Assembly (NCBI GenBank): GCA_022821085.1
Contig: JAJEEG010000006.1
Span: 2,377,330 to 2,441,329 of the forward strand
Origin: Candidatus Latescibacterota bacterium
GTDB taxonomy: Bacteria > JAAXHH01
Length of the DNA stretch: 64,000 nt
Direction of reading: 5' to 3'
Shown: positions 34,791 to 42,975 of the stretch, piece by piece
Numbering within the stretch: position 1 is the first letter of the stretch
Layout: each line of letters opens with the position of its first letter
Program-made: the position numbers and the translations under genes
Notes under the pieces: model-generated
Told to the model about the DNA's origin: nothing
What the model saw: only the letters and a program-made list of their open reading frames with translations
Database searches by the model: none

Positions 34791-35831
34791 ATGAGATCAT
34801 CGACCTGGATCCGGTGGGTCGTTTTTTCGGCCGTTGGAATTTCGATTGCGCTGTTGAACAGCCCCGCCACGGCCCAGAACCACGCGCCGAATCCATACAC
34901 CACTGTAGAAGGCATATGGGGCAAGCTGGGCGGGGACAGGACCTGGGGCTCCACGAGCGCGGTCTTCCCGGCCCAGGACGGCAGCGGGAACATCTGGGTG
35001 GCGGAGAGATGCGGCCAGAACTCCTGCGTCGGCAGGGAGGACGTGCCGCCGATCCTGCTCTTCGACAGCGACGGCAACCTGCTGAAGAGCTTCGGTGCGG
35101 GCATGTTCGTATGGCCCCACGGCATCTTCGTGGACTCGGAGAACAACGTCTGGGTGACGGACGCCCGGGGTGGCGTAGGTATCGGCCACCAGGTCCACAA
35201 GTTCAGCGAGGATGGGGAGTTGCTGATGAGCCTGGGCATTGCCGGAGTCGCGGGCGAAGGGGACGGCATCTTCAACCAGCCCTCCGACGTCCTGGTGGCG
35301 CCTGACGGCAGCATTTTCGTGGCGGACGGTCACGGTTCCCGCGGCAACAACCGCATCGTCAAGCTGGCGCCCAACGGATCGTTCATCAAGGCCTGGGGCG
35401 AAACGGGACAGGCGGCCGGCGAGTTCCGGGATCCCCACGCGTTGGCCATGGACTCCCAGGGCCGGCTGTACGTCGGCGACCGGGGCAACGCCCGGCTCCA
35501 GATCTTCGACCAGGAAGGCGAATACATCGCCACCTGGACCCAGTTCGGCCGGCCGAGCGGCCTTTTCATCGATGCCAACGACGTGCTCTACAGCGCCGAC
35601 TCGGAGTCGAACGCGACCTGGGGAGCCAACCCCGGCTGGAAACGGGGCATCCGCATCGGCAGCATCCGGGACGGCGGATTCATATCGGCCTTCATCCCCG
35701 ATCCCGTGGTAGACGCCGATAACGCCGGGACGACCGGCGCGGAGGGCGTCGCCGTGGACGCCATGGGCAACGTGTACGGTGCGGAGGTCGGACCTCGCAT
35801 GTTACGGAAGTACGTCATCACCGGGGAATAG
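34791..35831 (+). CDS. Secreted NHL-type beta-propeller protein
   Basis: A 346-residue exported protein: signal peptide 1-29 ending SPATAQ, then six or so NHL-like blades, visible as repeated GIFVDSENNVWVTDARG, DVLVAPDGSIFVADGHG, ALAMDSQGRLYVGDRGNARLQIF and GVAVDAMGNVYGAEVG. The blade signatures resemble peptidylglycine alpha-amidating lyase-like propellers. A conserved pair of cysteines (RCGQNSCVGRED) may form a disulfide. Binding partner unknown. GAGG lies before the ATG; an upstream extension in frame is not family-like. A bidirectional terminator follows. Confidence 0.82.
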   Translation: MRSSTWIRWVVFSAVGISIALLNSPATAQNHAPNPYTTVEGIWGKLGGDRTWGSTSAVFPAQDGSGNIWVAERCGQNSCVGREDVPPILLFDSDGNLLKSFGAGMFVWPHGIFVDSENNVWVTDARGGVGIGHQVHKFSEDGELLMSLGIAGVAGEGDGIFNQPSDVLVAPDGSIFVADGHGSRGNNRIVKLAPNGSFIKAWGETGQAAGEFRDPHALAMDSQGRLYVGDRGNARLQIFDQEGEYIATWTQFGRPSGLFIDANDVLYSADSESNATWGANPGWKRGIRIGSIRDGGFISAFIPDPVVDADNAGTTGAEGVAVDAMGNVYGAEVGPRMLRKYVITGE

Positions 35832-35876
35832 GCGGCTGGTGAGCGTCTATCCGACCAGGTAGACCCAATCTAAATC

Positions 35877-35925
35877 AAAAGGCGCGGTAAGTGGGTCGAT
35901 ACAGATCCCACGGACCGCGCCTTTT
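35877..35925. terminator. Bidirectional rho-independent terminator
   Basis: AAAAGGCGCGGT (35877-35888) pairs with ACCGCGCCTTTT (35914-35925), with an inner GTGGG/CCCAC stem. It has a T-tract on both strands and serves the propeller gene (+) and the convergent Rieske gene (-). Confidence 0.9.
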
Positions 35926-35927
35926 AC

Positions 35928-37706
35928 TTATTCCTCCTCGTAAATCGCTTCACCACGGCTCAGCCGCAGCGCGATCTGCGCGGTCTGGTTGAGCGCCCGC
36001 TGCGTCGGCGCGTGGGCGGCGAGATAACGGGCCGCGGCGATCAGCACGTGGCCGGCCGCGGCGCTTTCCTCCATTCCCTTCAATTCCTCATACTGCCGGA
36101 TGCCGGCCTCGAGCATCTGGAAGCTGTGGAACTCGGCATCCTCCCGCAGCAGCGAGATCGCGAGCGTGCGGAACAGGCGGTCCACCGGGTGCCCTTCGGC
36201 CAGGTAGCGATAGACCAGCCTGGCGGCCGGTTCCACCTGCTGCTGCGTGTCCAGTTCGGTCAGAAACCCGTCGAGTATCTCGTCGGTCCCGCCGGCCAGG
36301 CCGGCCGTAGCCCGTTCGCCCGGTAATCGCGCGGGCGGCACGTTGAGGAAACGGTCCAGGTACACGGCCATGGCGCCGTGGAAGACCCCGCGGACCAGTT
36401 CCGGCGAACCCGTCCGCTTCAGGGCCTGGTGTAGGGCGTTGGCGTAGGTGAAGGTGTGCAGCACCGTGATCCAGTCGCCGAACTCGTTCTGCGTGTGGAA
36501 CCGTGCGATGCGCAGCGCGGCGGCATAGGTGACCGCCTGGCTAAGCTGCACCGGCGTCATGCCGTCGCGGAGGCGGGACAGCATGGTGTCTACCGTTGCC
36601 TGGGGATCGTCCCCGAGGATCACTTCGGCCAGTTCAGCGGGGCCGTCCCACGCATGACCATTGGACGTCGATGCCAGCGCGTCGGGCAACGCGGCATTCG
36701 CCCCGCGAAGAATGGCGGCCAGGTCGACGGGATGGCGCCAGGCGTTGCGCTCTTCGCTGCGCGCCGCGGCACAAAGCTGACCGACCGTGCTGGGCAATAC
36801 TTCATCGGCGTGCTCCCAGCCGATGTGATCCAGCAGTTCCGTGGACTTGTTGATGAAATCCGCTACGTGACCGCCGTCCAGGAACACGTGATCCGTCGCG
36901 GCGCTCATCATCATGTCCACCAGCAGCGCGGGATCGCTGTCCATGGACACGGCGGTGAGCAGGCACCGCGTGGCGCCTTCGGAGTCGCGCACCTCGACGA
37001 AGCGGCGGAACCAGCGCTTCAACTGTTCGAAGGACAGGTTCTCCGTATCCAGGGGTTGCAGGTCGAACCTCGGCGGCTGTCCGTTGCTGTCCCGGGCGAC
37101 GTGCGTCAGTCCCTGGTAGAGCGGAAGGATCTGCTCGTCCCTGGGCAGATAGCCGCACAGGTTAGTCATCGCGGTCAGAATGGTCAGGCCGGGTCCCCAT
37201 CCGGAGGACCGGTATCGCACGCCGTACCGGCCGCCGGTCGCGGCGATATCCTTGAACGAAACCCCCGATTTCAGCAGGGCGATCACGGCCTTGGCATTGA
37301 CCAGCGAGATGTTCTGCTCCAGGCCTTCCCTCAGGCGGTTGCGCCAGTACTCGGCGTCGCCCGACTGGTCCCGCGAACCCGAAACCCATACATCCCCGTT
37401 CCGGGTCTCGACCGCGTACACCGGCACGTCGTCCGCGAAGAGATCGAAGGTGCAGCCGCTCTCCAGGTCGAAGTCCGCGTGGTGCCAGTGGCAGGTCAGA
37501 ATGCCGTCCTTGATCGTGCCCCGGTGCAGCGGAAAGCCCATGTGGGGACAGCGGTTGTCCACGGCGTGCACCTGTCCGTCGTCGTGGTGGAACACGGCGA
37601 TCGGGCCGTCGTGGCCGTTGACCACGATGCTCCCCTTCTCCTTCAGTTCGTCCAACGATGCGACCCGGATCGGATCGCGCAGGGTCGTTTTCGAGTTGCC
37701 GTTCAT
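35928..37706 (-). CDS. Rieske [2Fe-2S] protein with large helical C-terminal domain
   Basis: A 592-residue cytoplasmic protein. Residues 10-115 form a Rieske ferredoxin domain with CPH (C53, H55) and CHWH (C72, H75), the ligands of the [2Fe-2S] cluster. The rest, about 460 residues, is predicted mostly helical and contains a histidine-rich segment (ARFHTQNEFGDWITVLHTF and nearby ANALHQAL), and is not the catalytic domain of ring-hydroxylating oxygenases. I do not know its function; a metal-dependent or redox role is possible. GAGGAG supports the ATG at 37706. It is divergent from a SufR-like iron-sulfur regulator and has its own promoter (37777-37805). Confidence 0.8.
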   Translation of the reverse strand: MNGNSKTTLRDPIRVASLDELKEKGSIVVNGHDGPIAVFHHDDGQVHAVDNRCPHMGFPLHRGTIKDGILTCHWHHADFDLESGCTFDLFADDVPVYAVETRNGDVWVSGSRDQSGDAEYWRNRLREGLEQNISLVNAKAVIALLKSGVSFKDIAATGGRYGVRYRSSGWGPGLTILTAMTNLCGYLPRDEQILPLYQGLTHVARDSNGQPPRFDLQPLDTENLSFEQLKRWFRRFVEVRDSEGATRCLLTAVSMDSDPALLVDMMMSAATDHVFLDGGHVADFINKSTELLDHIGWEHADEVLPSTVGQLCAAARSEERNAWRHPVDLAAILRGANAALPDALASTSNGHAWDGPAELAEVILGDDPQATVDTMLSRLRDGMTPVQLSQAVTYAAALRIARFHTQNEFGDWITVLHTFTYANALHQALKRTGSPELVRGVFHGAMAVYLDRFLNVPPARLPGERATAGLAGGTDEILDGFLTELDTQQQVEPAARLVYRYLAEGHPVDRLFRTLAISLLREDAEFHSFQMLEAGIRQYEELKGMEESAAAGHVLIAAARYLAAHAPTQRALNQTAQIALRLSRGEAIYEEE

Positions 37707-37776
37707 GATGTTTCTCCTCATGCTGCAAATCGATGATCGTGCGATGTATCTGAATGAAATATACCTGTTACCATTC

Positions 37777-37805
37777 AATATAAGTACCTCAAAGCAATAA
37801 ATCAA
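37777..37805 (-). promoter_or_regulatory. Promoter of the Rieske gene
   Basis: Minus strand TTGATT (37800-37805), 17-base spacer, TATATT (37777-37782), with a long AT-rich tract upstream that could act as an UP element. Confidence 0.6.
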
Positions 37806-37903
37806 TATTATAATTTATATTATATATTTATTTTTTATTGTTCCATATTTGGGATAGCGCGTTACAATACAGAAGAGATACGCGAGCAGAATGACGTGGA
37901 TCA

Positions 37904-37951
37904 ATCAGGTGCGCACTCGATTAGGTGCACACTCGATCAGGTGCGCACTCA
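37904..37951. repeat. 16-bp repeat, three copies, each with a GTGCRCAC palindrome
   Basis: ATCAGGTGCGCACTCG, ATTAGGTGCACACTCG and ATCAGGTGCGCACTCA are consecutive. Two copies contain the 8-bp palindrome GTGCGCAC. They lie 65 to 113 bases before the SufR-like gene and could be operators. Confidence 0.7.
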
Positions 37952-38016
37952 ATGCACGCGTAACAGGCATCGGATCTACATTGGATCACAAGCCGCTTCG
38001 TTCGCGGAGAAGGAAC

Positions 38017-38643
38017 ATGCCACATTCGGAAGGCACCACCCGCCGCCAGGTCCTGGAGTTGCTCAAGCGCAAGGGCGAGATGACGGCCGGTCAACTCGCC
38101 AGGGAGATAGGGATCACTTCGATGGGCGTTCGCCAGCACCTCAGCGGCCTGGAGCGCGACGACCTGGTCGAGACGCGGGTCGTGCGGCAAGACCGGGGAA
38201 GGCCCGCCCATTATTTCGTCCTGACGGATGCCGCGGAACGCCTGTTCCCGGTACGGTACGGCCAACTCGCGGTGGAACTGCTCGAACAGATCGCCGAAAC
38301 CGATGGACCGGAAAAGGTGGACAGCCTATTCGCCTTGCGCACGGAGCGGCTTGAAGCGGAATACAAGCTTCAGATGGCCGGCCAGCCCCTCGCAGATCAA
38401 GTGCGCGTACTCGCTGAAATCCGGGACCGCGAGGGATACATGGCCGAATCCCAAACAGACGGCGATGAGTACATCCTGGTGGAACATCACTGCCCGATCT
38501 ACGAGATAGCGCGCCGTTTCCCGAAAGTCTGCCAGTTCGAGCAGGAATTGTTCGAACGTACGCTCGATGCCGGAGTGCGCAGGGACGAACACAAGATCGT
38601 CGGAGACGACCGCTGCCGGTACCTGGTACGGAAGCGCGATTGA
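38017..38643 (+). CDS. SufR/ArsR-type winged-helix regulator with iron-sulfur-site cysteines
   Basis: A 208-residue regulator. Residues 8-70 form a winged helix (recognition helix around TSMGVRQHLSGLERDDLV, wing VVRQDRGRPAHYFVLT). The C-terminal part has three cysteines (C159 in VEHHCPI, C172 in FPKVCQFE, C200 in DDRCRYLV) arranged as in SufR-type repressors that bind an iron-sulfur cluster. It is therefore likely a sensor of iron-sulfur or redox state. GGAGAAGG precedes the ATG. It is divergent from the Rieske gene, its most obvious target; no suf genes are in the window. Confidence 0.82.
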   Translation: MPHSEGTTRRQVLELLKRKGEMTAGQLAREIGITSMGVRQHLSGLERDDLVETRVVRQDRGRPAHYFVLTDAAERLFPVRYGQLAVELLEQIAETDGPEKVDSLFALRTERLEAEYKLQMAGQPLADQVRVLAEIRDREGYMAESQTDGDEYILVEHHCPIYEIARRFPKVCQFEQELFERTLDAGVRRDEHKIVGDDRCRYLVRKRD

Positions 38644-38718
38644 CGCCGACCGGGACTCCTGGTCCTACGGCGCGACGGACGGCCAGCTCACGGCCTGGCT
38701 GGATTCGAGACCTTTCCC

Positions 38719-39744
38719 ATGAGCAAACCACGGATCTGGTACCTGCCGACGCCGGCCCACACCGCCGGGGTCTTCAAGGATGAAACCTACCGGCGGTTAC
38801 TGGCTGCCTTCGACGTGGTGGAGAACAAGACGGACCGCGCGATGACCGCCGCCGAGGTGGAGGAAGGGATCGCCGGCTTCGACGGCCTGGTCACCGGCTG
38901 GGGCGTCCGGCCGATCAGCGGGACCGCGCTGGAACGGGCGGACAGGCTGAAGATCGTCGTCCACTCCGCCGGATCGGTCAAGTACCTGTTCACCCCGGAG
39001 ATGGTCGCCGGCTGCCTGGTGCCCCGGGGGATCCGCGTCGTCAGCGCGCGGGGCGCCATCGCCCTCAACGTGGCGGAACACGCGGTCGGCGCGCTGATCA
39101 TGATGAGCCGCCGGTGGGTCCACGACGCGCTCAACATCCGGAACCGGGGCATGTGGCGGGATCCGGAGAAAAACTGGTCGAACCAGTTCCTGCGCGGCGC
39201 CGTGGTGGGTATCGTCAGCGCCAGCATGGTGGGACGGGAGGTGATCCGGCTGCTTCAGCCCTTCAACGTCCGCATCCTCGTCCACGATCCCTACTTAAGC
39301 GATTGGGACGCCGGCCGCATGAACGTGGAGCGGGTGGACCTGGACACGCTGTTCGAGACGTCGGACCTGGTTACCATACACGCACCGTCCATCCCGGAGA
39401 CGGACCGCATGGTCGGCGCGGAGCAGCTGCGGCTGTTGCGGGACGACGGCGTCCTGGTCAACACCTCACGGGGCTCCGTCCTGGACCACGACGCATTGTA
39501 CGAAGAAGCAAAGACCGGAAGGATCCAGGTCCAGCTGGACGTAACCACGCCCGAACCCCTGCCGTCCGACCACCGGCTGCGTGCGCTCCCCAACGTGGTC
39601 ATCACCCCCCACAGCTCGGGCACGGGCGCTTTCGGCCACCGCGAGATCGGCGAGATCACGCTGGGCGCGCTGGAACACTTCTTCTCGGGACGGGAACCGG
39701 TGCCGGGGGAGGTGGACCTGGAAAACTGGGCGTTGATTGCGTAG
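38719..39744 (+). CDS. D-isomer-specific 2-hydroxyacid dehydrogenase
   Basis: A 341-residue NAD-dependent dehydrogenase of the phosphoglycerate dehydrogenase/formate dehydrogenase-like family. The catalytic arginine is in VNTSRGSVLDHDAL, the acid in TTPEPLP, and the histidine in VITPHSSG. The dinucleotide motif reads GIVSASMVG, with serine at two positions where glycine is usual, so cofactor preference may be altered. Substrate is unknown. No clear ribosome site. It follows the SufR-like gene on the same strand (75 bases) and converges with folD. Confidence 0.85.
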   Translation: MSKPRIWYLPTPAHTAGVFKDETYRRLLAAFDVVENKTDRAMTAAEVEEGIAGFDGLVTGWGVRPISGTALERADRLKIVVHSAGSVKYLFTPEMVAGCLVPRGIRVVSARGAIALNVAEHAVGALIMMSRRWVHDALNIRNRGMWRDPEKNWSNQFLRGAVVGIVSASMVGREVIRLLQPFNVRILVHDPYLSDWDAGRMNVERVDLDTLFETSDLVTIHAPSIPETDRMVGAEQLRLLRDDGVLVNTSRGSVLDHDALYEEAKTGRIQVQLDVTTPEPLPSDHRLRALPNVVITPHSSGTGAFGHREIGEITLGALEHFFSGREPVPGEVDLENWALIA

Positions 39745-39770
39745 GGGCGGACTTACGTCGGGCGATCGGG

Positions 39771-39799
39771 CCGACTACACCCGCCGACTACACCCGCCG
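39771..39799. repeat. 13-bp duplication carrying two copies of the folD stop
   Basis: CCGACTACACCCG at 39771-39783 and again at 39784-39796. Read on the minus strand, both contain TAG in the same context; the one at 39788-39790 is the folD stop. Confidence 0.8.
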
Positions 39800-40654
39800 A
39801 CGCGCCGCCTTTACCGTATTCTCCATCAACATGGCCACGGTCATGGGACCGACGCCCCCGATGCGGGGCGTGATCCATCCGGCGATCTCGGCCACATCGT
39901 CTTCCACGTCGCTGAGGAGCTTCTTGTCCTTGCGCGTGATGCCCGCGGCCACCACGGCCGCGCCTGGTTTCACCATGTCCTTCGTGATCAGTCCGGGCGA
40001 ACCCGCGGCGGCGATGATGATATCGGCTTCGCGCAGGTGGGCGGCCATGTCGGGCACGGCCGAATGCAGTACGGTGACCGCGGCGTTGCAGTGGGGCTTT
40101 TTCAACGACAGCAGGAGCGCCAGCGGCCGGCCGATGGTCAGTCCGCGGCCGACGATCGCCACGTTCTTCCCTTCGATGGGCACGCCGTAATGGACCAGCA
40201 GGGCGAGGATGCCGTTGGGCGTGCAGGGCAGAGGGCCCGGCTTGCCGATCACCAGCCGGCCCAGGTTGATGGGATTGAGCCCGTCCGCGTCCTTGCCGGG
40301 CGCCACGGACAGCAGCGCCTCGTCCTCGTCGAGCCCTTCCGGCAGCGGGATCTGTACCAGGATCGCGTCGACCTCTGGGTCCTCGTTCATGTGGCCGATG
40401 GTCTGCAGCAGTTCTTCCTGCGAAGTGGAGGCGGGCAGGTGGGTATGGATCGACCGGATACCGATCTCCTCGCACGCCCGGTGCTTCATGGAGATGTAAG
40501 TCGCGCTGGGACCGTCGTCGCCGACCAGGATCGTGGCCAGGCCGGGCACCACGCCCCGCTCGCGCATTTCGGCCGTTTCTTTCGCTAGCCTCGCCTGCAT
40601 CTCGTCGGCCAGCTTGCGGCCGCTCATGATGACCGGGCCGTTACCGGAACCCAT
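39788..40654 (-). CDS. folD: Bifunctional methylenetetrahydrofolate dehydrogenase/cyclohydrolase
   Basis: Interconverts 5,10-methylene-, 5,10-methenyl- and 10-formyl-tetrahydrofolate. The 288-residue protein has the catalytic lysine in YISMKHRACEEIGI, the PLPEGLDEDEAL motif, and the NADP-binding VGRGLTIGRPLALLL. GGGAGGA precedes the ATG and overlaps the end of the HpaB-like gene, 12 bases upstream, so the two are probably in one operon. Confidence 0.96.
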   Translation of the reverse strand: MGSGNGPVIMSGRKLADEMQARLAKETAEMRERGVVPGLATILVGDDGPSATYISMKHRACEEIGIRSIHTHLPASTSQEELLQTIGHMNEDPEVDAILVQIPLPEGLDEDEALLSVAPGKDADGLNPINLGRLVIGKPGPLPCTPNGILALLVHYGVPIEGKNVAIVGRGLTIGRPLALLLSLKKPHCNAAVTVLHSAVPDMAAHLREADIIIAAAGSPGLITKDMVKPGAAVVAAGITRKDKKLLSDVEDDVAEIAGWITPRIGGVGPMTVAMLMENTVKAARRRV

Positions 40655-40666
40655 CGGCTTTCCTCC

Positions 40667-42106
40667 CTACTCGATCCCCGCGGCTTTCTTCGCAATATCC
40701 ATGCACCGCAACAGATCGTATCCCCGGAAGATCGTAATCTTCTGTGCCTCGAGCGAGCCCTCGGCGTGGATGGCCAGGAGTTCGTGGTACCCGCCGAAAT
40801 CCGAAGCCGTGAGGTCGCGGATGAGATTGATGGCCTTCATCCGGTCCATGGTCGGCACGCCCTTGCGGCCGCCCAGGTAGCGCTCCAGGTCGCCCCTGGT
40901 CTCCTCGTTGTGCCAGTCCGCTTCCGACGGGCCCGTGACAAGCAGGGCACCGGCGATGTCCTGCACGTCCCGCACGGCCTCATGGTAGTTGTTGGCGAAA
41001 TGGTACTTGGCGATGTTGGTCGTGAGCGTATCCGGCACCGCGATGCCGTCGACCACCTTGCAGTCCATGGCGGCCGCGCGGGTCAGGGCGCGGACCGTTT
41101 CCGTGTAGGTGATGAGCCGCGTGGCCTTGTCGCGGATGTGGCTCGCTTTCTCCACCCCGTTATACACGGCGATCAGCGAGGCCGCGCCGATGAAGAGGTC
41201 GAGGAGCGGCGGCTTGTAGGACACGGCCGTGAACCGGTGGAACTCCACGAAGGCGTTCGCCAGCACCCCGGCGAAATCCCACTCGCCGGCCAGGAAGACG
41301 CGCTCGTTCGGCACGAAGACGTCGTCGAACACGGTCAGGGTTTCCACCAGGTGGTGTTTCGAGCTGACCGGGTGGTGATACGTGCTCTCGCCCGAGAACC
41401 CGAAGGGACTGGCGATGAGCCGGACGCCCGGCGTGTTGACGGGCACGGCGAAGGCGACGGCGTAATCCTCGTCTTCCTCCGAGATGGCCCGGGTGGGCAG
41501 CACGACCACCTCGTCCACGAAGGCGGTCCCCGTGGTATGGGCCTTGGCCCCGCGGACCACGATGCCGTCCGGACGGCGCTCCACGATGCGCACGTAGTAG
41601 TCGGGATGGGTCTGCTGGGACGGCAGGCGGCTGCGGTCCCCCTTGGCGTCGGTCTGGGCCACGGCCATGCTCAGGTCTCGGTCGCGGCATTCGGCGTGGT
41701 AGTTCTTCACGCGGTCCAGGTACCCGGTGCCGTACTTCTCGTCGATCTGGCGCGCGACGAGCCGGAGCGAGAACAGGGCGTCCGTGCCGATCTCCTTGAT
41801 GAGCAGGACCACCCCGCTGCCCTCGCGGGTGCTCGTCTCGATCATTTCCCGGCGCTTCAGCAGGTCTTCGGTATTGGCCGGCGGTACGAAGTAACGGCTG
41901 ACGAGATCGCCGGAATCGGGACAGGTCGCGGTGAAGAGGTCCCGGTGCGCTTCGTCTTCGGCGAGGTGATAATCCAGGGCCGTGTGCTCGGCGCCTGCGC
42001 GCAGTTCCGGGTGCTCCATGAGATCCGGTACCCGCTCGCCGCGAAAGTAGATCGTCCTTCCGTCCCGCAGTCCTTCCAGGTATTGTTCGGCCGTTCTCAA
42101 ACCCAT
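40667..42106 (-). CDS. HpaB-type flavin-dependent monooxygenase (4-hydroxyphenylacetate 3-monooxygenase family)
   Basis: A 479-residue protein of the HpaB/PvcC family, which hydroxylates phenols with reduced FAD supplied by a separate reductase. Family landmarks are AVAQTDAKGDRS (about 130-145), the FAD-region GAKAHTTG, VPNERVFLAGEWD, and the long C-terminal helices ending in ITIFRGYDLLRCMDIAKKAAG. The four cysteine and histidine ligands of the related 4-hydroxybutyryl-CoA dehydratase iron-sulfur site are not apparent. The ATG at 42106 follows GGAGAAG. No reductase gene is adjacent. The neighbouring SDR, PhyH and amidotransferase genes on the same strand suggest a catabolic or tailoring cluster. 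Confidence 0.82.
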   Translation of the reverse strand: MGLRTAEQYLEGLRDGRTIYFRGERVPDLMEHPELRAGAEHTALDYHLAEDEAHRDLFTATCPDSGDLVSRYFVPPANTEDLLKRREMIETSTREGSGVVLLIKEIGTDALFSLRLVARQIDEKYGTGYLDRVKNYHAECRDRDLSMAVAQTDAKGDRSRLPSQQTHPDYYVRIVERRPDGIVVRGAKAHTTGTAFVDEVVVLPTRAISEEDEDYAVAFAVPVNTPGVRLIASPFGFSGESTYHHPVSSKHHLVETLTVFDDVFVPNERVFLAGEWDFAGVLANAFVEFHRFTAVSYKPPLLDLFIGAASLIAVYNGVEKASHIRDKATRLITYTETVRALTRAAAMDCKVVDGIAVPDTLTTNIAKYHFANNYHEAVRDVQDIAGALLVTGPSEADWHNEETRGDLERYLGGRKGVPTMDRMKAINLIRDLTASDFGGYHELLAIHAEGSLEAQKITIFRGYDLLRCMDIAKKAAGIE

Positions 42107-42186
42107 GACGCTTCTCCGTTGAATTTCATGATTTCGACAACTAACGCGTTTTCTCCGCGCGTCGTCCGGCCACGCTGCAGCCCCCG

Positions 42187-42975
42187 TCAGGTCGCACTCC
42201 AACCGCCGTCGACCATCAACACGGAACCGGTCGTAAAGGATGCCTGGTCGGAAGCCAGGTACAGGATGGCCTGTGCCACTTCTTCAGGCGCACCGAAACG
42301 GTCCATGGGGTGCTTCTTCTTCAGCCGTTCGTACATGGCCGTGTGCGCCTGCACGGATTCCGTCATGGGGGTATCCACCCACCCCGGCGCCACGGCGTTG
42401 ACCCGTATCCCGCGATCAGCGTACTCGACGGCCAGGACACGCGTCAACTGGTCAAGTCCCGCCTTGGAAGCGCCATAGGCCGCCGACTTCTTCATTCCCG
42501 ATTGCGCGAGGATCGAACTTACGTTGACGATACTCCCGGCGCCCCGGGAAACCATCCCCGGCAGGACCGCGCGGATGAGCCGGAACGCTCCCGACAAATT
42601 GGTCCCGATAATCCGGTCCCAGATTTCGTCTGTGGTTCTTTCGGCGTCCATCAATGGACCAGTCCCCGCATTGTTGACCAGGACGTCGATCTTCCCAAAG
42701 GCGGCCGTCGTCAGGTCGACCATCCGCTGGCAATCTTCGGTGATGGCCACATCCCCGGAAACGGCCAAAGCGCGTCCGCCCGTAGCCTCTATGGCGGTTA
42801 CGACTTCATCCAGCGGGTCCTTCCTGCGCCCCGTGACACAGACGGCCGCGCCCTCTTCAGCGAAAAGCCTCGCCGTAGCGGCCCCGATCCCAGTTCCACC
42901 GCCCGTGATGAGCGCGACGCGCCCTTTCAGTTTCAATGCCGGTTCTCCCGGAGTGCGTTCTCGGTCAGCGGCCAT
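42187..42975 (-). CDS. Short-chain dehydrogenase/reductase
   Basis: A 262-residue classical SDR with TGGGTGIG (about 24-31), NNAG, the catalytic serine in NVSSILAQSG, and YGASK (Y and K of the active site). Substrate unknown; closest in style to glucose 1-dehydrogenase/3-oxoacyl reductase-like SDRs. Its start overlaps the end of the PhyH gene by 11 bases, which indicates coupled translation. The downstream HpaB-like gene starts 80 bases later. Confidence 0.88.
   Translation of the reverse strand: MAADRERTPGEPALKLKGRVALITGGGTGIGAATARLFAEEGAAVCVTGRRKDPLDEVVTAIEATGGRALAVSGDVAITEDCQRMVDLTTAAFGKIDVLVNNAGTGPLMDAERTTDEIWDRIIGTNLSGAFRLIRAVLPGMVSRGAGSIVNVSSILAQSGMKKSAAYGASKAGLDQLTRVLAVEYADRGIRVNAVAPGWVDTPMTESVQAHTAMYERLKKKHPMDRFGAPEEVAQAILYLASDQASFTTGSVLMVDGGWSAT

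Larger units (their letters stand above)
37707..38016. other. Regulatory region between the Rieske and SufR-like genes
   Basis: About 310 bases. The half next to the Rieske gene is very AT-rich (37790-37850) and contains its promoter. The half next to the regulator has three 16-bp repeats (37904-37951). A weak candidate promoter for the regulator is TTGTTC (37838) with TACAAT (37863), but the spacing of 19 is poor. Confidence 0.5.
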
